DNA of 64,000 bases from Chitinophagaceae bacterium (lineage in GTDB: Bacteria; Bacteroidota; Bacteroidia; Chitinophagales; Chitinophagaceae), in contig JAIEMP010000019.1 of NCBI GenBank assembly GCA_019752045.1, positions 33,949 to 97,948 on the forward strand, written 5' to 3'. Below are positions 41,818 through 52,117 of the stretch, piece by piece; positions within the stretch are counted from its first letter, which is position 1; each line of letters starts with the position of its first letter. Under the pieces are notes generated by a model. The model had not been told where the DNA came from. It saw nothing but the letters and a program-made list of their open reading frames with translations, and ran no database searches. The translations under genes were made by a program, and so were the position numbers.

Positions 41818-42501
41818 TTAAAAATTAAATCCGAAATGAAATCCCGGTTCACCAAACACAAACTTCGACCACTTATCATCCTGCTGTTTAAACCCATCCG
41901 GCAGTTTGCTGTGATAAGCACGATGGGTAATTGCAATGGCCGGTTGAATAAAAAAACGATCTTTAAAAAGTTTGATGTGATAGCCAACACGGTAAGTATT
42001 GAACACCTGAAAGCCATCATCAATTTTATCACCGTTTTTATTCATGAATTTTTGTACCGTTGGCATTAGATTCAATTCGGCATATAAACCTTTCCAAAAA
42101 AAGCGTTGATAAGCCACAGATAAACCAAACTCACGGACATAGCCCGGAAATTCTTCCTCCGGCTTTCCGTATGCGTTGTTTAAAAAAGGATGTATCCCAT
42201 TTGGCCATGCATACTTCCAGGTTTTTGGTTCTACTGTAATCACATCTTTCCCAGTAATGCGATAGCCGATATTGAGTTGAACGAAGTTGGGAGGATTTGT
42301 TGGAGCAAGATTACCCAACAAAAATAATGTGCTGCCAACGAACCACCGTTTATACGTACTGTCTTCTTTGGCATATTGACCTTTCAGCTGCAGGGTGCCT
42401 GTCATCATTATAACAAAACCAATCAATAAAATTTTCTTTTGCATTTCTTTTCTTTTTAAGTAAAACGATACTGCAAAGTTGAATTGGAAGGATGCATTCA
42501 T
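41818..42501 (-). CDS. Hypothetical exported protein, paralogue of 42614..43225
   Basis: QKKILLIGFVIMMTGTLQLKGQYAKEDSTYKRWFVGSTLFLLGNL matches neighbour; start probably MQKKILL. Confidence 0.75.
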   Translation of the reverse strand: MNASFQFNFAVSFYLKRKEMQKKILLIGFVIMMTGTLQLKGQYAKEDSTYKRWFVGSTLFLLGNLAPTNPPNFVQLNIGYRITGKDVITVEPKTWKYAWPNGIHPFLNNAYGKPEEEFPGYVREFGLSVAYQRFFWKGLYAELNLMPTVQKFMNKNGDKIDDGFQVFNTYRVGYHIKLFKDRFFIQPAIAITHRAYHSKLPDGFKQQDDKWSKFVFGEPGFHFGFNF

Positions 42502-42550
42502 CCGTTCACTTAAGTTAAGAAATACGCATCCACTCTTTTTTTAAGGATTT
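42436..42550. repeat. Upstream copy of 781-bp-period tandem duplication, with fossil of crp/fnr 3' end
   Basis: CATTTCTTTTCTTTTTAAGTAAAACGATACTGCAAAGTTGAATTGG...CGTTCACTTAAGTTAAGAAATAC matches 43217-43320. Confidence 0.85.
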
Positions 42551-42613
42551 TTTTCTATCAGCGGGCTAACTCCATTTGTGCAGTAAGCTGTAAAAAAAAC
42601 AGTCAGTGATTAC

Positions 42614-43225
42614 TTAAAAATTAAACCCAAAATCAAGCCCGGGTTGAATGAAGTAGTTGGGCCATTTCTTTTCTACTGATTTAAACGACTCCGGAACATT
42701 GGTTCTAAGCGGCCAGTAACTGCATCCAATAGCTGGTTCAAAAAAGAACCGGTTTTTAAAAAACTTAAACTGGTATCCTGCATAAAAGTCCAGGTATAAG
42801 CTGTATCCGTTACCTATCTTTTTTTTATCCCCGTCCATATATTTTTCAAAAGCATTCAATGCATAAACGGATGTATAGGCTCCTTTCCACCAAAATCGCT
42901 GGTATCCTAATGTAGGTGCCAATATGCGTGCATGTCCGGGATAGTTCTCTCCCGGCGCATCAAATGATGGTCCGAATGGGATGCCTATTGGCCATGAATA
43001 AACAGATCGTTTAAACCGAAAAGAAACTACATCCTTAGGGGTTATCCTGTAACCAACATTTAATTGTACGTACTCAGGATTATTTACTTTATCTAAATTT
43101 CCAAACAGCAGGAGTGTACTTCCAACGAACCACTTCCTGTAAGTACTGTCCTTATACTGTGCATGTAACTGTAAACTGCCTGCCCATATTAAGACAAAGC
43201 CAATCAATAACATTTTCTTTTGCAT
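42614..43225 (-). CDS. Hypothetical exported protein, paralogue of 41818..42501
   Basis: MQKKMLLIGFVLIWAGSLQLHAQYKDSTYRKWFVGSTLLLFGNL. Confidence 0.75.
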   Translation of the reverse strand: MQKKMLLIGFVLIWAGSLQLHAQYKDSTYRKWFVGSTLLLFGNLDKVNNPEYVQLNVGYRITPKDVVSFRFKRSVYSWPIGIPFGPSFDAPGENYPGHARILAPTLGYQRFWWKGAYTSVYALNAFEKYMDGDKKKIGNGYSLYLDFYAGYQFKFFKNRFFFEPAIGCSYWPLRTNVPESFKSVEKKWPNYFIQPGLDFGFNF

Positions 43226-43309
43226 TTCTTTTCTTTTTAAGTGAAACGATACTGCAAAATTGAATTGGCGGGAAGCAATAACCCGTTCACTTAAGTTAAG
43301 AAATACCCA

Positions 43310-43888
43310 TCAGTTCTTTTTTTCAAGAATTCTTGATCTCAATCTGCTTAATGATTGAGGTTTGATACCTAAATAGCTGGCTAACTGGTGTTGTGGAACA
43401 CGCTGAATAAGGTCGGGTCTTTTTTGAAGTAAATTCAGGTATCGTTCTTCAGGAGAAGAAGTTTTAAACTCATCAAAATCTATTCGCTGTTTGGCCAGCA
43501 GTTCTTCCGATAATTTTCTGCACATCAATTCAAACTTTGGAAACTTACTGTTCACCTCTGCTTCCATATCAGCATTTGAAATCGTCAGAATACTGTCTTC
43601 TATACAACTGATGAAATAGTCTGAAGGGGTTTTGCTGATAACACAAGAAGGTGTAAAGGCATCCATTTCGGTATAGAAAGCAGTTGTTTTTTCTTCACCG
43701 TCTATCATGTAATACGTGCGGATACAGCCTTTTAAAACAAAGAAGCTTTCGTTTGAGTACTGTCCTTCTTTTAGTAAAACACTGCCTTTCTTTAAGGAGT
43801 GAAACAGATTTAATGAAAGTAGTGCGTTCTTTTCATCCTCTGTAAGTGCAATATATTTAGCTATAAAGTCAAAAAGTTTGTTTTGCAT
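43310..43888 (-). CDS. Crp/Fnr family transcriptional regulator
   Basis: cNMP-binding fold; HTH PQHQLASYLGIKPQSLSRLRSRI. Confidence 0.9.
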   Translation of the reverse strand: MQNKLFDFIAKYIALTEDEKNALLSLNLFHSLKKGSVLLKEGQYSNESFFVLKGCIRTYYMIDGEEKTTAFYTEMDAFTPSCVISKTPSDYFISCIEDSILTISNADMEAEVNSKFPKFELMCRKLSEELLAKQRIDFDEFKTSSPEERYLNLLQKRPDLIQRVPQHQLASYLGIKPQSLSRLRSRILEKKN

Positions 43889-44077
43889 TGTTTTTTCATA
43901 ATGTTAAGGATGAAGAAAACGGGCAGGTATTGCTGATGGTTGGGAATTTTATATTCGTCCGCCCATAAAAGCTGCCCGGCTTTTTGATAAAGTTAAATAA
44001 TAAGAACTAAAGCTGGGCTTTATTCGTCCAAGCCCAACTATTGGCAATAGCAACGTTTCCGCTTCGGGTAGTTTATT

Positions 44078-44842
44078 TTAGTTCCAAATTTCATTCATTT
44101 CTGTTAATATGATTGGCTTCCCGTCTGTAACTACAATTGTATGTTCATGTTGTGCCATAAAACCACCTTTATTTCCAACCATGGTCCAACCGTCATTAAG
44201 TGTTTCAGTAAAAGTTGATATTGTCGTGATAAATGTTTCAATGGCAACAACAGAGTTCTTTTTAAATCTTGTCAGGTTAAACCGGTCTCTGTAGTTCGCT
44301 ATGTTACTCGGTTCTTCGTGTAAACTTCTTCCTATTCCATGTCCTGTTAAGTTTTTAATTACTTTGTATCCCCGTTTTTTGGCTTCTGTTTCAATTAGAA
44401 GTCCAATGTCTGAAATACGAACACCACCTTTTATGCTATAGATTGCTTTCTGTAAAATCTGTTTTGATGCTTCAATAAGTTTTTGATGCAGATGAATGTC
44501 TTCACCCAGTACAAAAGAACCTCCGTTGTCCGACCAAAATCCGTCAAGTTCAGCTGAGACATCTATATTGACTAAATCACCTTCCTGCAAAGTTCTGTTG
44601 TCGGATGGAATGCCGTGACAGAATTCGTTATTCACACTAATACAAGTCCAGCCCGGGAAACCATAAGTGAGATAGGGTGCAGATTTTGCTCCGAAGTCTG
44701 AAAGTATTTTTGCTCCATAATTATCTAACTGTTTTGTCGTCATACCCGGTCTCGCAAAATTTCTCATTTCTTTTAAAGTGTAAGCAACTGCTTCGCTTAC
44801 TTTCTTCATTCCAATTAGTTCTGCTTCTTTTGTTATTGACAT
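44078..44842 (-). CDS. map: Type I methionine aminopeptidase
   Basis: TYGFPGWTCISVNNEFCHGIP, VNIDVSAELDGFWSDNGGSFV, LTGHGIGRSLHEEP, EHTIVVTDGKP. Confidence 0.93.
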   Translation of the reverse strand: MSITKEAELIGMKKVSEAVAYTLKEMRNFARPGMTTKQLDNYGAKILSDFGAKSAPYLTYGFPGWTCISVNNEFCHGIPSDNRTLQEGDLVNIDVSAELDGFWSDNGGSFVLGEDIHLHQKLIEASKQILQKAIYSIKGGVRISDIGLLIETEAKKRGYKVIKNLTGHGIGRSLHEEPSNIANYRDRFNLTRFKKNSVVAIETFITTISTFTETLNDGWTMVGNKGGFMAQHEHTIVVTDGKPIILTEMNEIWN

Positions 44843-45015
44843 AAAGGTATTTTAAGTAGATTTTTAACAGCTATTTCTCCTGCTCAAAAAAGGATGAAAA
44901 TCAATACAAATGTAAGAGCTGATTAATGTGAATAAGACAAGCTGATCCTTAGCAGCTCAAATTATAAACATAAAACTTAAAAATCAACTCCATCACACAT
45001 ACACATTACCCTAAC

Positions 45016-45909
45016 TTAAATAATTGGCACCATTCCCTTTACATTCACATTTTTATCCATAAAGTATCTGATTTTTTCTATGATTTCTTCTCCATTTTCT
45101 TCCAAAGCAAAGTGTCCGGTATCATAAGTATTATAATCAAGATTAGCGACATCTTTTTTAAAAGCTACTGCACCGCTTTCAGGAAAATATTCATCATTTT
45201 TTCCCCACACAATTAGCATTGGCGGTTGGTGTTTTCGTAAATACTGTTGCCAAACAGGATATAATTTTAGATTACTTTGGTAATCAAACCAAAGATCTAT
45301 GTTTACCTTATGTGCATTAGGCCTGCTCAATCTTAAATAGTCCAAATGCCAGGTATCAGGGTTTACATTTTCAGGATTTCTTGTTCCATGGGTATATTGC
45401 CATTTTAAACCCTCTAATGTAAAGGCTGATAATAATGCTTTTTCTGTGTTTTCATTCCTATTGGCCCATAAAGCCCTGATACCCTCCCATCCCTTTCCCA
45501 GCCCTTCCTCATAGGCATTACCATTTTGGTTGATGATGGCAGTTACTCTTTCCGGATGCTTTGTTGCAATTCTGAATCCAATGGGGGCACCATAATCCTG
45601 CATCATGATTGCATACGATCTGATTTCTTTTTTTTCCAGGAATGCATCTATCGTTGCAGCGATATTGTTGAAGGTATATTCATACTCATCTGCAGATGGA
45701 AAATCGCTGTTGCCATAACCTGGATAATCAGGAGCAATGAGATGATATTCCTCAGATAGCTGATTGAGTACTTTTCTGTACTGATGGGAAGATGACGGGT
45801 AACCATGTAGTAAAACAATTGTTGGTTTATTGGTGTTCCCTGCTTCACGATAGGCAATTTTTAAGCCATTTACGTCAAGCGTTTTATATTTTACCTTTTG
45901 CATTTTCAA
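45016..45909 (-). CDS. Alpha/beta hydrolase (haloalkane dehalogenase/epoxide hydrolase-like)
   Basis: IVLLHGYPSSSHQYRKVL; MMQDYGAPIGFRIA; LIVWGKNDEYFP; DTGHFALEE. Confidence 0.9.
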   Translation of the reverse strand: MKMQKVKYKTLDVNGLKIAYREAGNTNKPTIVLLHGYPSSSHQYRKVLNQLSEEYHLIAPDYPGYGNSDFPSADEYEYTFNNIAATIDAFLEKKEIRSYAIMMQDYGAPIGFRIATKHPERVTAIINQNGNAYEEGLGKGWEGIRALWANRNENTEKALLSAFTLEGLKWQYTHGTRNPENVNPDTWHLDYLRLSRPNAHKVNIDLWFDYQSNLKLYPVWQQYLRKHQPPMLIVWGKNDEYFPESGAVAFKKDVANLDYNTYDTGHFALEENGEEIIEKIRYFMDKNVNVKGMVPII

Positions 45910-45951
45910 ATATTTAATGTTGAATACTATTTGTCTTTTTCCGGATTAGTT

Positions 45952-46758
45952 TTACTGTTCAAAAAATCGTTTGTTCATTGCAGCAATTACCTTCTTAATT
46001 CCATCTTTTTTTAGCCATTCGTATTCGGCTGTCGAAAGATTGCCTGCCGTGTAGTGCAATTGTTCCTTGTTGTCAGTTGTGGCTTCATAAACAATTTGGG
46101 CAATGCTTTCAGGAGTGTCTCGTTTAGCACTTGAGTCAGCCCTCATTGCCGTGAGATATTGATTAAAAACTTCTTGATAATCCTGGTGAGAAACTATTTG
46201 TGCATTGTTACCAAAATTGGTTTGCATATAGGCGGGCACTATTGTTTTGATTTTTATACCAAAACCGTTTAATTCATAGCTCATTCCCTCCGTCCACGTT
46301 TCCAATGCCGATTTTGTTGCTGCATAAACCGCTACAAAAGGATATGGAACATTAGCAGTAGAAGATGTTACAGTAATAATAGTTCCGCTTTTTCTTGATC
46401 TGAAATAAGGAAGAAATGATTTTGTAACAAGAATTGTCCCCAGGAAATTGGTATTGATTTGTTGCGCTAATTGTTCATCTGTAGTTGCTTCAAAAGGACC
46501 CATAAGTCCATAGGCTGCATTGTTTAATAAGACATCGACTGGGCTTATTTTTTCGGCTTCAGAAGCTATTTTAGCTATTTGTTTTGCATTGTTAATATCT
46601 AGCTCCAGGAGATGAACGTTTGGTAACTGTATCAGTTCTGTTTGTTTTTCTGGGTTTCGCATGGTAGCAATTACAGTCCATCCCTTTGATGCAAATAACT
46701 TCGCTGTTATTTTCCCTAAACCAGATGAGGCTCCTGTGATGAAAATAGTTTTATTCAT
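45952..46758 (-). CDS. SDR family oxidoreductase
   Basis: TIFITGASSGLGKITAKLFASKGW; NNAAYGLMGP; YAATKSALETWTEG. Confidence 0.95.
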   Translation of the reverse strand: MNKTIFITGASSGLGKITAKLFASKGWTVIATMRNPEKQTELIQLPNVHLLELDINNAKQIAKIASEAEKISPVDVLLNNAAYGLMGPFEATTDEQLAQQINTNFLGTILVTKSFLPYFRSRKSGTIITVTSSTANVPYPFVAVYAATKSALETWTEGMSYELNGFGIKIKTIVPAYMQTNFGNNAQIVSHQDYQEVFNQYLTAMRADSSAKRDTPESIAQIVYEATTDNKEQLHYTAGNLSTAEYEWLKKDGIKKVIAAMNKRFFEQ

Positions 46759-46803
46759 TTTGATAATTTTAAATTGAAGAAGTAAAATGCATCTCTAAAT
46801 GTG

Positions 46804-47706
46804 TCAATTACTCCTGAATTGTGAGGGAGTAAGACTTGCATGTTTCTTGAAGAAGGTATTGAAGTGGGTGGGGCTCTCAAACCCCAGTGTATAAGCTATT
46901 TCGGAAATATTCCAGTCACCATGTTTTAGCATGATCTTAGCCTCTTTGAGAAGGCGTTGCATGATTAGTTCAGAGGTGGTCTTCTGTGTCACATGTTTAA
47001 CTGATCTGTTTAGGGAATTAACATGTACGCACAACTGATTGGCAAAGTCGGAAGGAAACCGAAGCTGAACCCGACTATCGTTCCCTTCTATGGGAAACTG
47101 TTTTTCTAATAGTTCAATGAAAAGGGTTGCAATCCTGGAGGAAGCATTTTGTTTTTGCCGCTTAACAGGTTTACTCGGCCGCATTTTGAGGGTGCTGTGG
47201 ATAAGCTGGAATACAAGGTTCTTAAGCACATCGCTTTTGAACTCAAAATTGGAGTCCAGTTCCTCTATCATTTGCCGGAATAGGGAAGAAATGGTACTGA
47301 CTTCGGTGGATGTCAGTTCATAAACAGGGAATCCCCCCGGCTTGAAAACTGGGTATTCCTTCAGACGTCCGTAATTAGCGAAAAAATTCTCTGAGAAAAT
47401 ACAACTGAACCCCTTCTGTTCCGGCTCAAGCGGCTCCCAGTTGTAAGGAACAAGAGGGTTAGCAAAAAGTAAAGCGTACTCCTTTATCTCGAAGCTTCTT
47501 TCAGCATAGTGAATTCTACTTTTACCTTTGGTCAGACAGATCTTAAAATAATCTTTTCGGTTAAACGCTACAGGAAGTGACTGGTCTGCATTCATTTCCT
47601 CAATTCTAAAAACATTCAAATGCTCCATTCCTCTGACCAGATCATCCGGATTTGGCAAAGACCTTTCCATGTAAAACTCCTCAAGTGTTTGTATTTTCTT
47701 TGTCAT
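46804..47706 (-). CDS. AraC family transcriptional regulator
   Basis: Two-HTH C-terminus WNISEIAYTLGFESPTHFNTFFKKHASLTPSQFR. Confidence 0.95.
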   Translation of the reverse strand: MTKKIQTLEEFYMERSLPNPDDLVRGMEHLNVFRIEEMNADQSLPVAFNRKDYFKICLTKGKSRIHYAERSFEIKEYALLFANPLVPYNWEPLEPEQKGFSCIFSENFFANYGRLKEYPVFKPGGFPVYELTSTEVSTISSLFRQMIEELDSNFEFKSDVLKNLVFQLIHSTLKMRPSKPVKRQKQNASSRIATLFIELLEKQFPIEGNDSRVQLRFPSDFANQLCVHVNSLNRSVKHVTQKTTSELIMQRLLKEAKIMLKHGDWNISEIAYTLGFESPTHFNTFFKKHASLTPSQFRSN

Positions 47707-47793
47707 AAAATCAAAGAGATGCCACTGATGGGTTGAAAATAGATATGATAAATTTAATGTAGATGTAGCATTTCTTAAAAGACAGGGAGTTTT

Positions 47794-47829
47794 AAAAAGC
47801 CGGCACTGTTGGTAAGTGCTGGCTTTTTT
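47794..47829 (-). terminator. Terminator-like hairpin
   Basis: AAAAAGCCGGCACT-GTTGGTA-AGTGCTGGCTTTTT. Confidence 0.8.
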
Positions 47830-47838
47830 ACTTTTGGC

Positions 47839-48297
47839 TTACTCGGCTGTCGGTGCAAGAAACTTGTCAAGCGGTGCATTGAGGGCTTCGAAGGCCGTAA
47901 TGGGGTTCCAGAAATCTACATATTTGACAATTTTTCCCTCCGGAGTGGTTGTCACTAAGGAAATGTATTTCTGCAGGTAGGGCTTGCCTGTAGAGATAGC
48001 GTGCCCCTTACTTGTAAACTCTGCTATCACAAGTGTCGGCTCCAGGGTAGCATGGAAATGAAGGTTTTCAAACTCTACCTTGAAGTGTTCAGGGAAGTTT
48101 TTCATATAATCGAAAAGTGCCTTTTTGCCACTGACGCTCGAGGGGAAGCCTGTTCCCTCCGGAGCATACGGAAACTCCAGAACCCCGTCTTCTGTGAAAA
48201 GGTCTACCCATTCCTCAATACGTCCCGAGGAAAGGAATTTCAAGTGGTTTTTGAATGCCTGTTGTCCTAATGCCTGGATGTTTTCAAACGTGTTCAT
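47839..48297 (-). CDS. SnoaL-like/NTF2-fold protein
   Basis: FLSSGRIEEWVDLFTEDGVLEFPYAPEGTG...EFTSKGHAISTGKPYLQKYISLV. Confidence 0.85.
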   Translation of the reverse strand: MNTFENIQALGQQAFKNHLKFLSSGRIEEWVDLFTEDGVLEFPYAPEGTGFPSSVSGKKALFDYMKNFPEHFKVEFENLHFHATLEPTLVIAEFTSKGHAISTGKPYLQKYISLVTTTPEGKIVKYVDFWNPITAFEALNAPLDKFLAPTAE

Positions 48298-48577
48298 AAT
48301 GTTTCTTTTTAAATTTTTTATTTTTTTCTTGTCTAACACCCCTGATAAGTGGTGATGTTTGATGTAACAAAGGTAGAATTCCGAAACAGGGTCTTGTTAC
48401 TGTCATTCAATCAGAAACTTATTAAAATCAAACATACTACCTCAGTTTCCTGTGCGTAGGGTTGGGGTGGTGTTTCAATTAACTCAGCTGATGCAGTTAC
48501 AAAAACTGATAGAAGTAATATTGTTCTACTACTTCCATCAGTTCTGCTTTTGTTAATACCACATTAGCGATTGGGGC

Positions 48578-49537
48578 TTAGTTTTGTTTTTGTATGAAGC
48601 TTACCAGTTCAGCATTGAACTTTTCAAGTTCCTCCAGAAATAAACCATGCCCGCTATTCTCAAATCGTACGATGTATGAGTTCTTTATTCCTTTCTGCAT
48701 CTGCTCTGCCAAGGCAAACTCACAGATTTTATCCTTCACGCCATGAAAAATAGCGGCAGGTATTTTTATTTTAGAAAGCTCAGAGCGCAAGTCGGTTTCT
48801 CTTAAAGCTATCAAACTTTGTGTAGTGGCATAAGACGATGCTTCGAAATTAATTCCACCTAACCAATTACCTAAACCGATTGATAAAGCCGTTTCTGTTG
48901 CTCCAAATATTTTACCAAAGTTTTCTAATAATTGAGGGCGATTGGTCATGCTTAATTGAATAAGTCCATTTACATCCTCTTTAGAAAAACCAAATGGATA
49001 ATCGGCACGTTTTGTCCAAACAGGTGCAGCAGCCCCAAATAAAGCCAGTTTGCTTATATGTGCAGCATTGTATTTGGCTACATAGTGTATGGCAATGGCT
49101 CCACCCATTGAAAATCCTCCCAAAGTTGCGTCTTTGATATCAAGTTTATCCAATACCACTTTGATATCATCAGCATATACATCATAGTCATATTTTCCAT
49201 ATGGCTTATCAGATTTCCCGAAACCTCTCAAAGTAATGCCTACTACTCTAAATCTTTTTTGAACTAAATCGTGATACTGGTATTCATACATGGCATCACT
49301 CAATGGCCATCCGTGAATTAATACCACCGTTTTACCTTCGCCAAGGTCAGTCACGTGTAGTTTTACATTCTTTTCTACTTCAATGTACTCTTCTCTACTA
49401 AGAGAAGCGGGTACTCTTTTTGTTTGTGCATTCATTGTATTTGATAAAATTGTTAATGAACAAATTGCAGCAATTATTATTTTAATTCCGCTGCTTGTAT
49501 GGTTTTTTTTGCCTGGGGCTCTTGTTTTTGTTGTCAT
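48578..49537 (-). CDS. Alpha/beta hydrolase
   Basis: VVLIHGWPLSDAMYEYQ; LGGFSMGGAIAIHYVAKY; IFHGVKDKICEF. Confidence 0.92.
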   Translation of the reverse strand: MTTKTRAPGKKNHTSSGIKIIIAAICSLTILSNTMNAQTKRVPASLSREEYIEVEKNVKLHVTDLGEGKTVVLIHGWPLSDAMYEYQYHDLVQKRFRVVGITLRGFGKSDKPYGKYDYDVYADDIKVVLDKLDIKDATLGGFSMGGAIAIHYVAKYNAAHISKLALFGAAAPVWTKRADYPFGFSKEDVNGLIQLSMTNRPQLLENFGKIFGATETALSIGLGNWLGGINFEASSYATTQSLIALRETDLRSELSKIKIPAAIFHGVKDKICEFALAEQMQKGIKNSYIVRFENSGHGLFLEELEKFNAELVSFIQKQN

Positions 49538-49666
49538 CTTTTTATTTTATTTAGTTTGATGTTGGAAGAACTAATCTCTCGACTTACATTCATGTGCTTG
49601 TAGAGTTCAATAACTTGCCTATTGGTTAGGTACTATCGTTAAATGTTTATTTATTGTATTGAATTA

Positions 49667-50131
49667 TTATTTTACGACTGTAGCTTCAAGTTCTACTTTC
49701 AACGTTTCAAACAGACCTTTCACCTCAAGCACAGTACTTACTTGTTTTATCCCGTATTTAGCAACCCATTCCTGAAATACATCAAAGCAGGATAATAACT
49801 CTTCTGTCGATGTCGTATAAATATTCAACCTTACAATATTTTCTGGTTCGTAACCTGCTTCGCTTATTACTTGTTCCAGGTTCTGAATTGCCAATTTTAA
49901 TTGAGATTTCATGTCAGCGCTACTTGACTCTCCATCAGCGTTTATTGCTGTCTGTCCTGAAATATAGAGCGTACTTCCCGGTTGTTTTACTTCAACGGCT
50001 TGAACATAACTGCGTTGATTCTGCCATTCCCAGGGATTAATTACTTTCTTTTCCATTTGATTTTTGTTTTGTGTATGATTGCATGCGGTTGCTAATAGCA
50101 CCAGGCTTGTAACAGTTGCCAGTTTTTTCAT
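49667..50131 (-). CDS. RidA family (YjgF/YER057c/UK114) lipoprotein-like
   Basis: GSTLYISGQTAINADGESSSADMKSQLKLAIQNLEQVISEAGYEPENIVRLNIYTT. Confidence 0.9.
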   Translation of the reverse strand: MKKLATVTSLVLLATACNHTQNKNQMEKKVINPWEWQNQRSYVQAVEVKQPGSTLYISGQTAINADGESSSADMKSQLKLAIQNLEQVISEAGYEPENIVRLNIYTTSTEELLSCFDVFQEWVAKYGIKQVSTVLEVKGLFETLKVELEATVVK

Positions 50132-50252
50132 TGATTGTTTCTATTAAATATTGAATGCAAAGTTGTCGCCCAAATTTGGGATGCACCTGTGACATTGATC
50201 ACTAATATGAGATTGTGACCTGTTTTAGTAATAAAAGAGGAAGGAAACTATT

Positions 50253-50816
50253 TTATGAATAAAGTCTGCTCAATGTCTCTCTGGAAACACCCAAATAAGA
50301 GGCAAGCTGGGTTTTAGACACTCTTTGCAATAAAGACGGATAACGTTCAAGTAGCTGTTCATATCGTTCTTTTGCATTAGTGGTAAGCAAAGACAATATG
50401 CGTTGTTGGGATCCAATAAAACCTAAGTTCGACTTCTGAAGAAAAAAACTTTCCATCTTTGGAACATGTGTGCATAGATGTTGGTAGCTATCCAATGATA
50501 AACAATAAACAGTGGTTTTTTCAAGACAATGTAAAGACATTGTAGCTTTCGTTTGGGTGAAGTAGGCATAAAAGTCACTTTCCCACCAATCTTCCATGGC
50601 AAAAGATATAATATGCTGATTTGCTGAGCTATCAGTATATAGCAATTTTAAAAGACCTGATACAACATAATAAGCCTGTTTTACTTTTTCACCTTCCTTA
50701 AAAATGAATTGATTCTTCCGGAATTCAGCAATACTGAAATGAGATAATACAAGCTCAAATTCCTCATCATTGAGCCGAACGATTTTTTCTATATGACTTC
50801 TTAGTTTTTCTTGCAT
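50253..50816 (-). CDS. Crp/Fnr family transcriptional regulator
   Basis: FKEGEKVKQAYYVVSGLLKLLY; RVSKTQLASYLGVSRETLSRLYS. Confidence 0.9.
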   Translation of the reverse strand: MQEKLRSHIEKIVRLNDEEFELVLSHFSIAEFRKNQFIFKEGEKVKQAYYVVSGLLKLLYTDSSANQHIISFAMEDWWESDFYAYFTQTKATMSLHCLEKTTVYCLSLDSYQHLCTHVPKMESFFLQKSNLGFIGSQQRILSLLTTNAKERYEQLLERYPSLLQRVSKTQLASYLGVSRETLSRLYS

Positions 50817-50992
50817 AGAGCAATCAAATCATGCACAAAGCAGACAGCCTGAATTTAGCACAATTTTTCATACGAAAAACGTCCGCTCTGATTCCGTCAA
50901 ACTGCTCAGTGGCTTTGTCCTTCACTCGTCTGTCTGCAGATGCATCTGTTCGTGTTTTGATTGAAAAAATAAAGAAGAAAGAAAGGGAAAAA

Positions 50993-51904
50993 TTAGTTAA
51001 AGAACTTTCTGAACTCCAAAGGTGTTTGATTGGTTTTTTGTTTGAATAATTTATTAAATGATTGGGAGTGTTCAAAGCCCAATTCGTAGGCAATTTCAGC
51101 TACTGATAATACTGTTGTAGATAATTTTTCTTTCGCTTTTTCAATTAGTTTGTTATGAATATGCTGTTGTGTGCTTTGGCCTGTTAGTGCTTTAAGCAAA
51201 CCGCTTAAATAACTTTGCGATACGTGTAAATTATCGGCAAGGTATTGAACCGTTGGCAAACCTTTTGAAACCATGTCATCGCTATTGAAATAGTCTACGA
51301 GTAATTTTTCCAATCGGTCAAGAATTTGATGATTACTTATTTTTCGTGTAATGAATTGTCGTTGGTAAAACCTATCTGCGTAATTGAGCAAGGTTTCAAT
51401 TTGTGAAATGATGATGCTTTGGCTGAATTGGTCAATATTTGAATGATACTCATTTTGGATATTTTGTATGATCGTATTAAGCGTAGCTTCCTCTTTGTCT
51501 GATAGAAACAACGCTTCATTCACAGAATAATCAAAAAAATCATATTTTCTGATGTTCTGGGCTAATGTTGTCTTCCAGAAAAAATCAGGATGAATGAGTA
51601 ACATCCATCCTGACAGTTTCGAAACCTCGTTTTCTTTAACTTCAATGCTAAAAACTTGATTGGGTGAAATAAAAAATAGGACGCCTTCATCAAAATCATA
51701 TTCTTGTTGTCCATACTTTACTTTTGCATCAAAGTTCTTTTTTAGTGCAATTGAATAAAAATCCAGTATCCAACTTGTGTGATTACTTTCTGAGGAGTAT
51801 TGGATTGACTCAAAATCTATCAAACTAATCAATGGATGTTGAGGCTTTGGTAATCCCCTGAGCCTGTGATATTCGCTTATTGATTTAATCCGGTGAATTT
51901 GCAT
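50993..51904 (-). CDS. AraC family transcriptional regulator (paralogue group 2)
   Basis: SISEYHRLRGLPKPQHPLISLIDFESI; VLSVAEIAYELGFEHSQSFNKLFKQKTNQTPLEFRK. Confidence 0.95.
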   Translation of the reverse strand: MQIHRIKSISEYHRLRGLPKPQHPLISLIDFESIQYSSESNHTSWILDFYSIALKKNFDAKVKYGQQEYDFDEGVLFFISPNQVFSIEVKENEVSKLSGWMLLIHPDFFWKTTLAQNIRKYDFFDYSVNEALFLSDKEEATLNTIIQNIQNEYHSNIDQFSQSIIISQIETLLNYADRFYQRQFITRKISNHQILDRLEKLLVDYFNSDDMVSKGLPTVQYLADNLHVSQSYLSGLLKALTGQSTQQHIHNKLIEKAKEKLSTTVLSVAEIAYELGFEHSQSFNKLFKQKTNQTPLEFRKFFN

Positions 51905-51979
51905 TTTAACTTATTTTAAGAATTATAAGCTTCAGTAAAATCTTTTAAGAATGATGTAAACTTTATTTTACTTAATTCT
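51905..51979 (-). pseudogene. C-terminal remnant of NmrA-like oxidoreductase gene
   Basis: Minus-strand reading SKIKFTSFLKDFTEAYNS* equals tail of intact 53872..54759 (GKVKFTSFVKDFIVAYNS*); 75-nt direct repeat of 53861..53935. Confidence 0.8.
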
Positions 51980-52117
51980 CATCATATCTTAGTCTGAGCA
52001 GAGGCTAGCCTCGCACTCTGCGGCACTATTGTGAAACCGCAAACTTTTTGATACTGGCTAATCGTGCTGATACGATGCAGTTGTTTGCTCATTTGATGAC
52101 ATGTTGACTTTAACAAT

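Noticed and set aside
50824-51093. 89-aa minus-strand ORF and similar 57408..57680 ORF as a conserved small protein family
   Set aside because: Their shared NKKPIK(H/R)LWSS(E/G)S part is an alternative frame of the AraC 3' end; similarity is explained by AraC paralogy.
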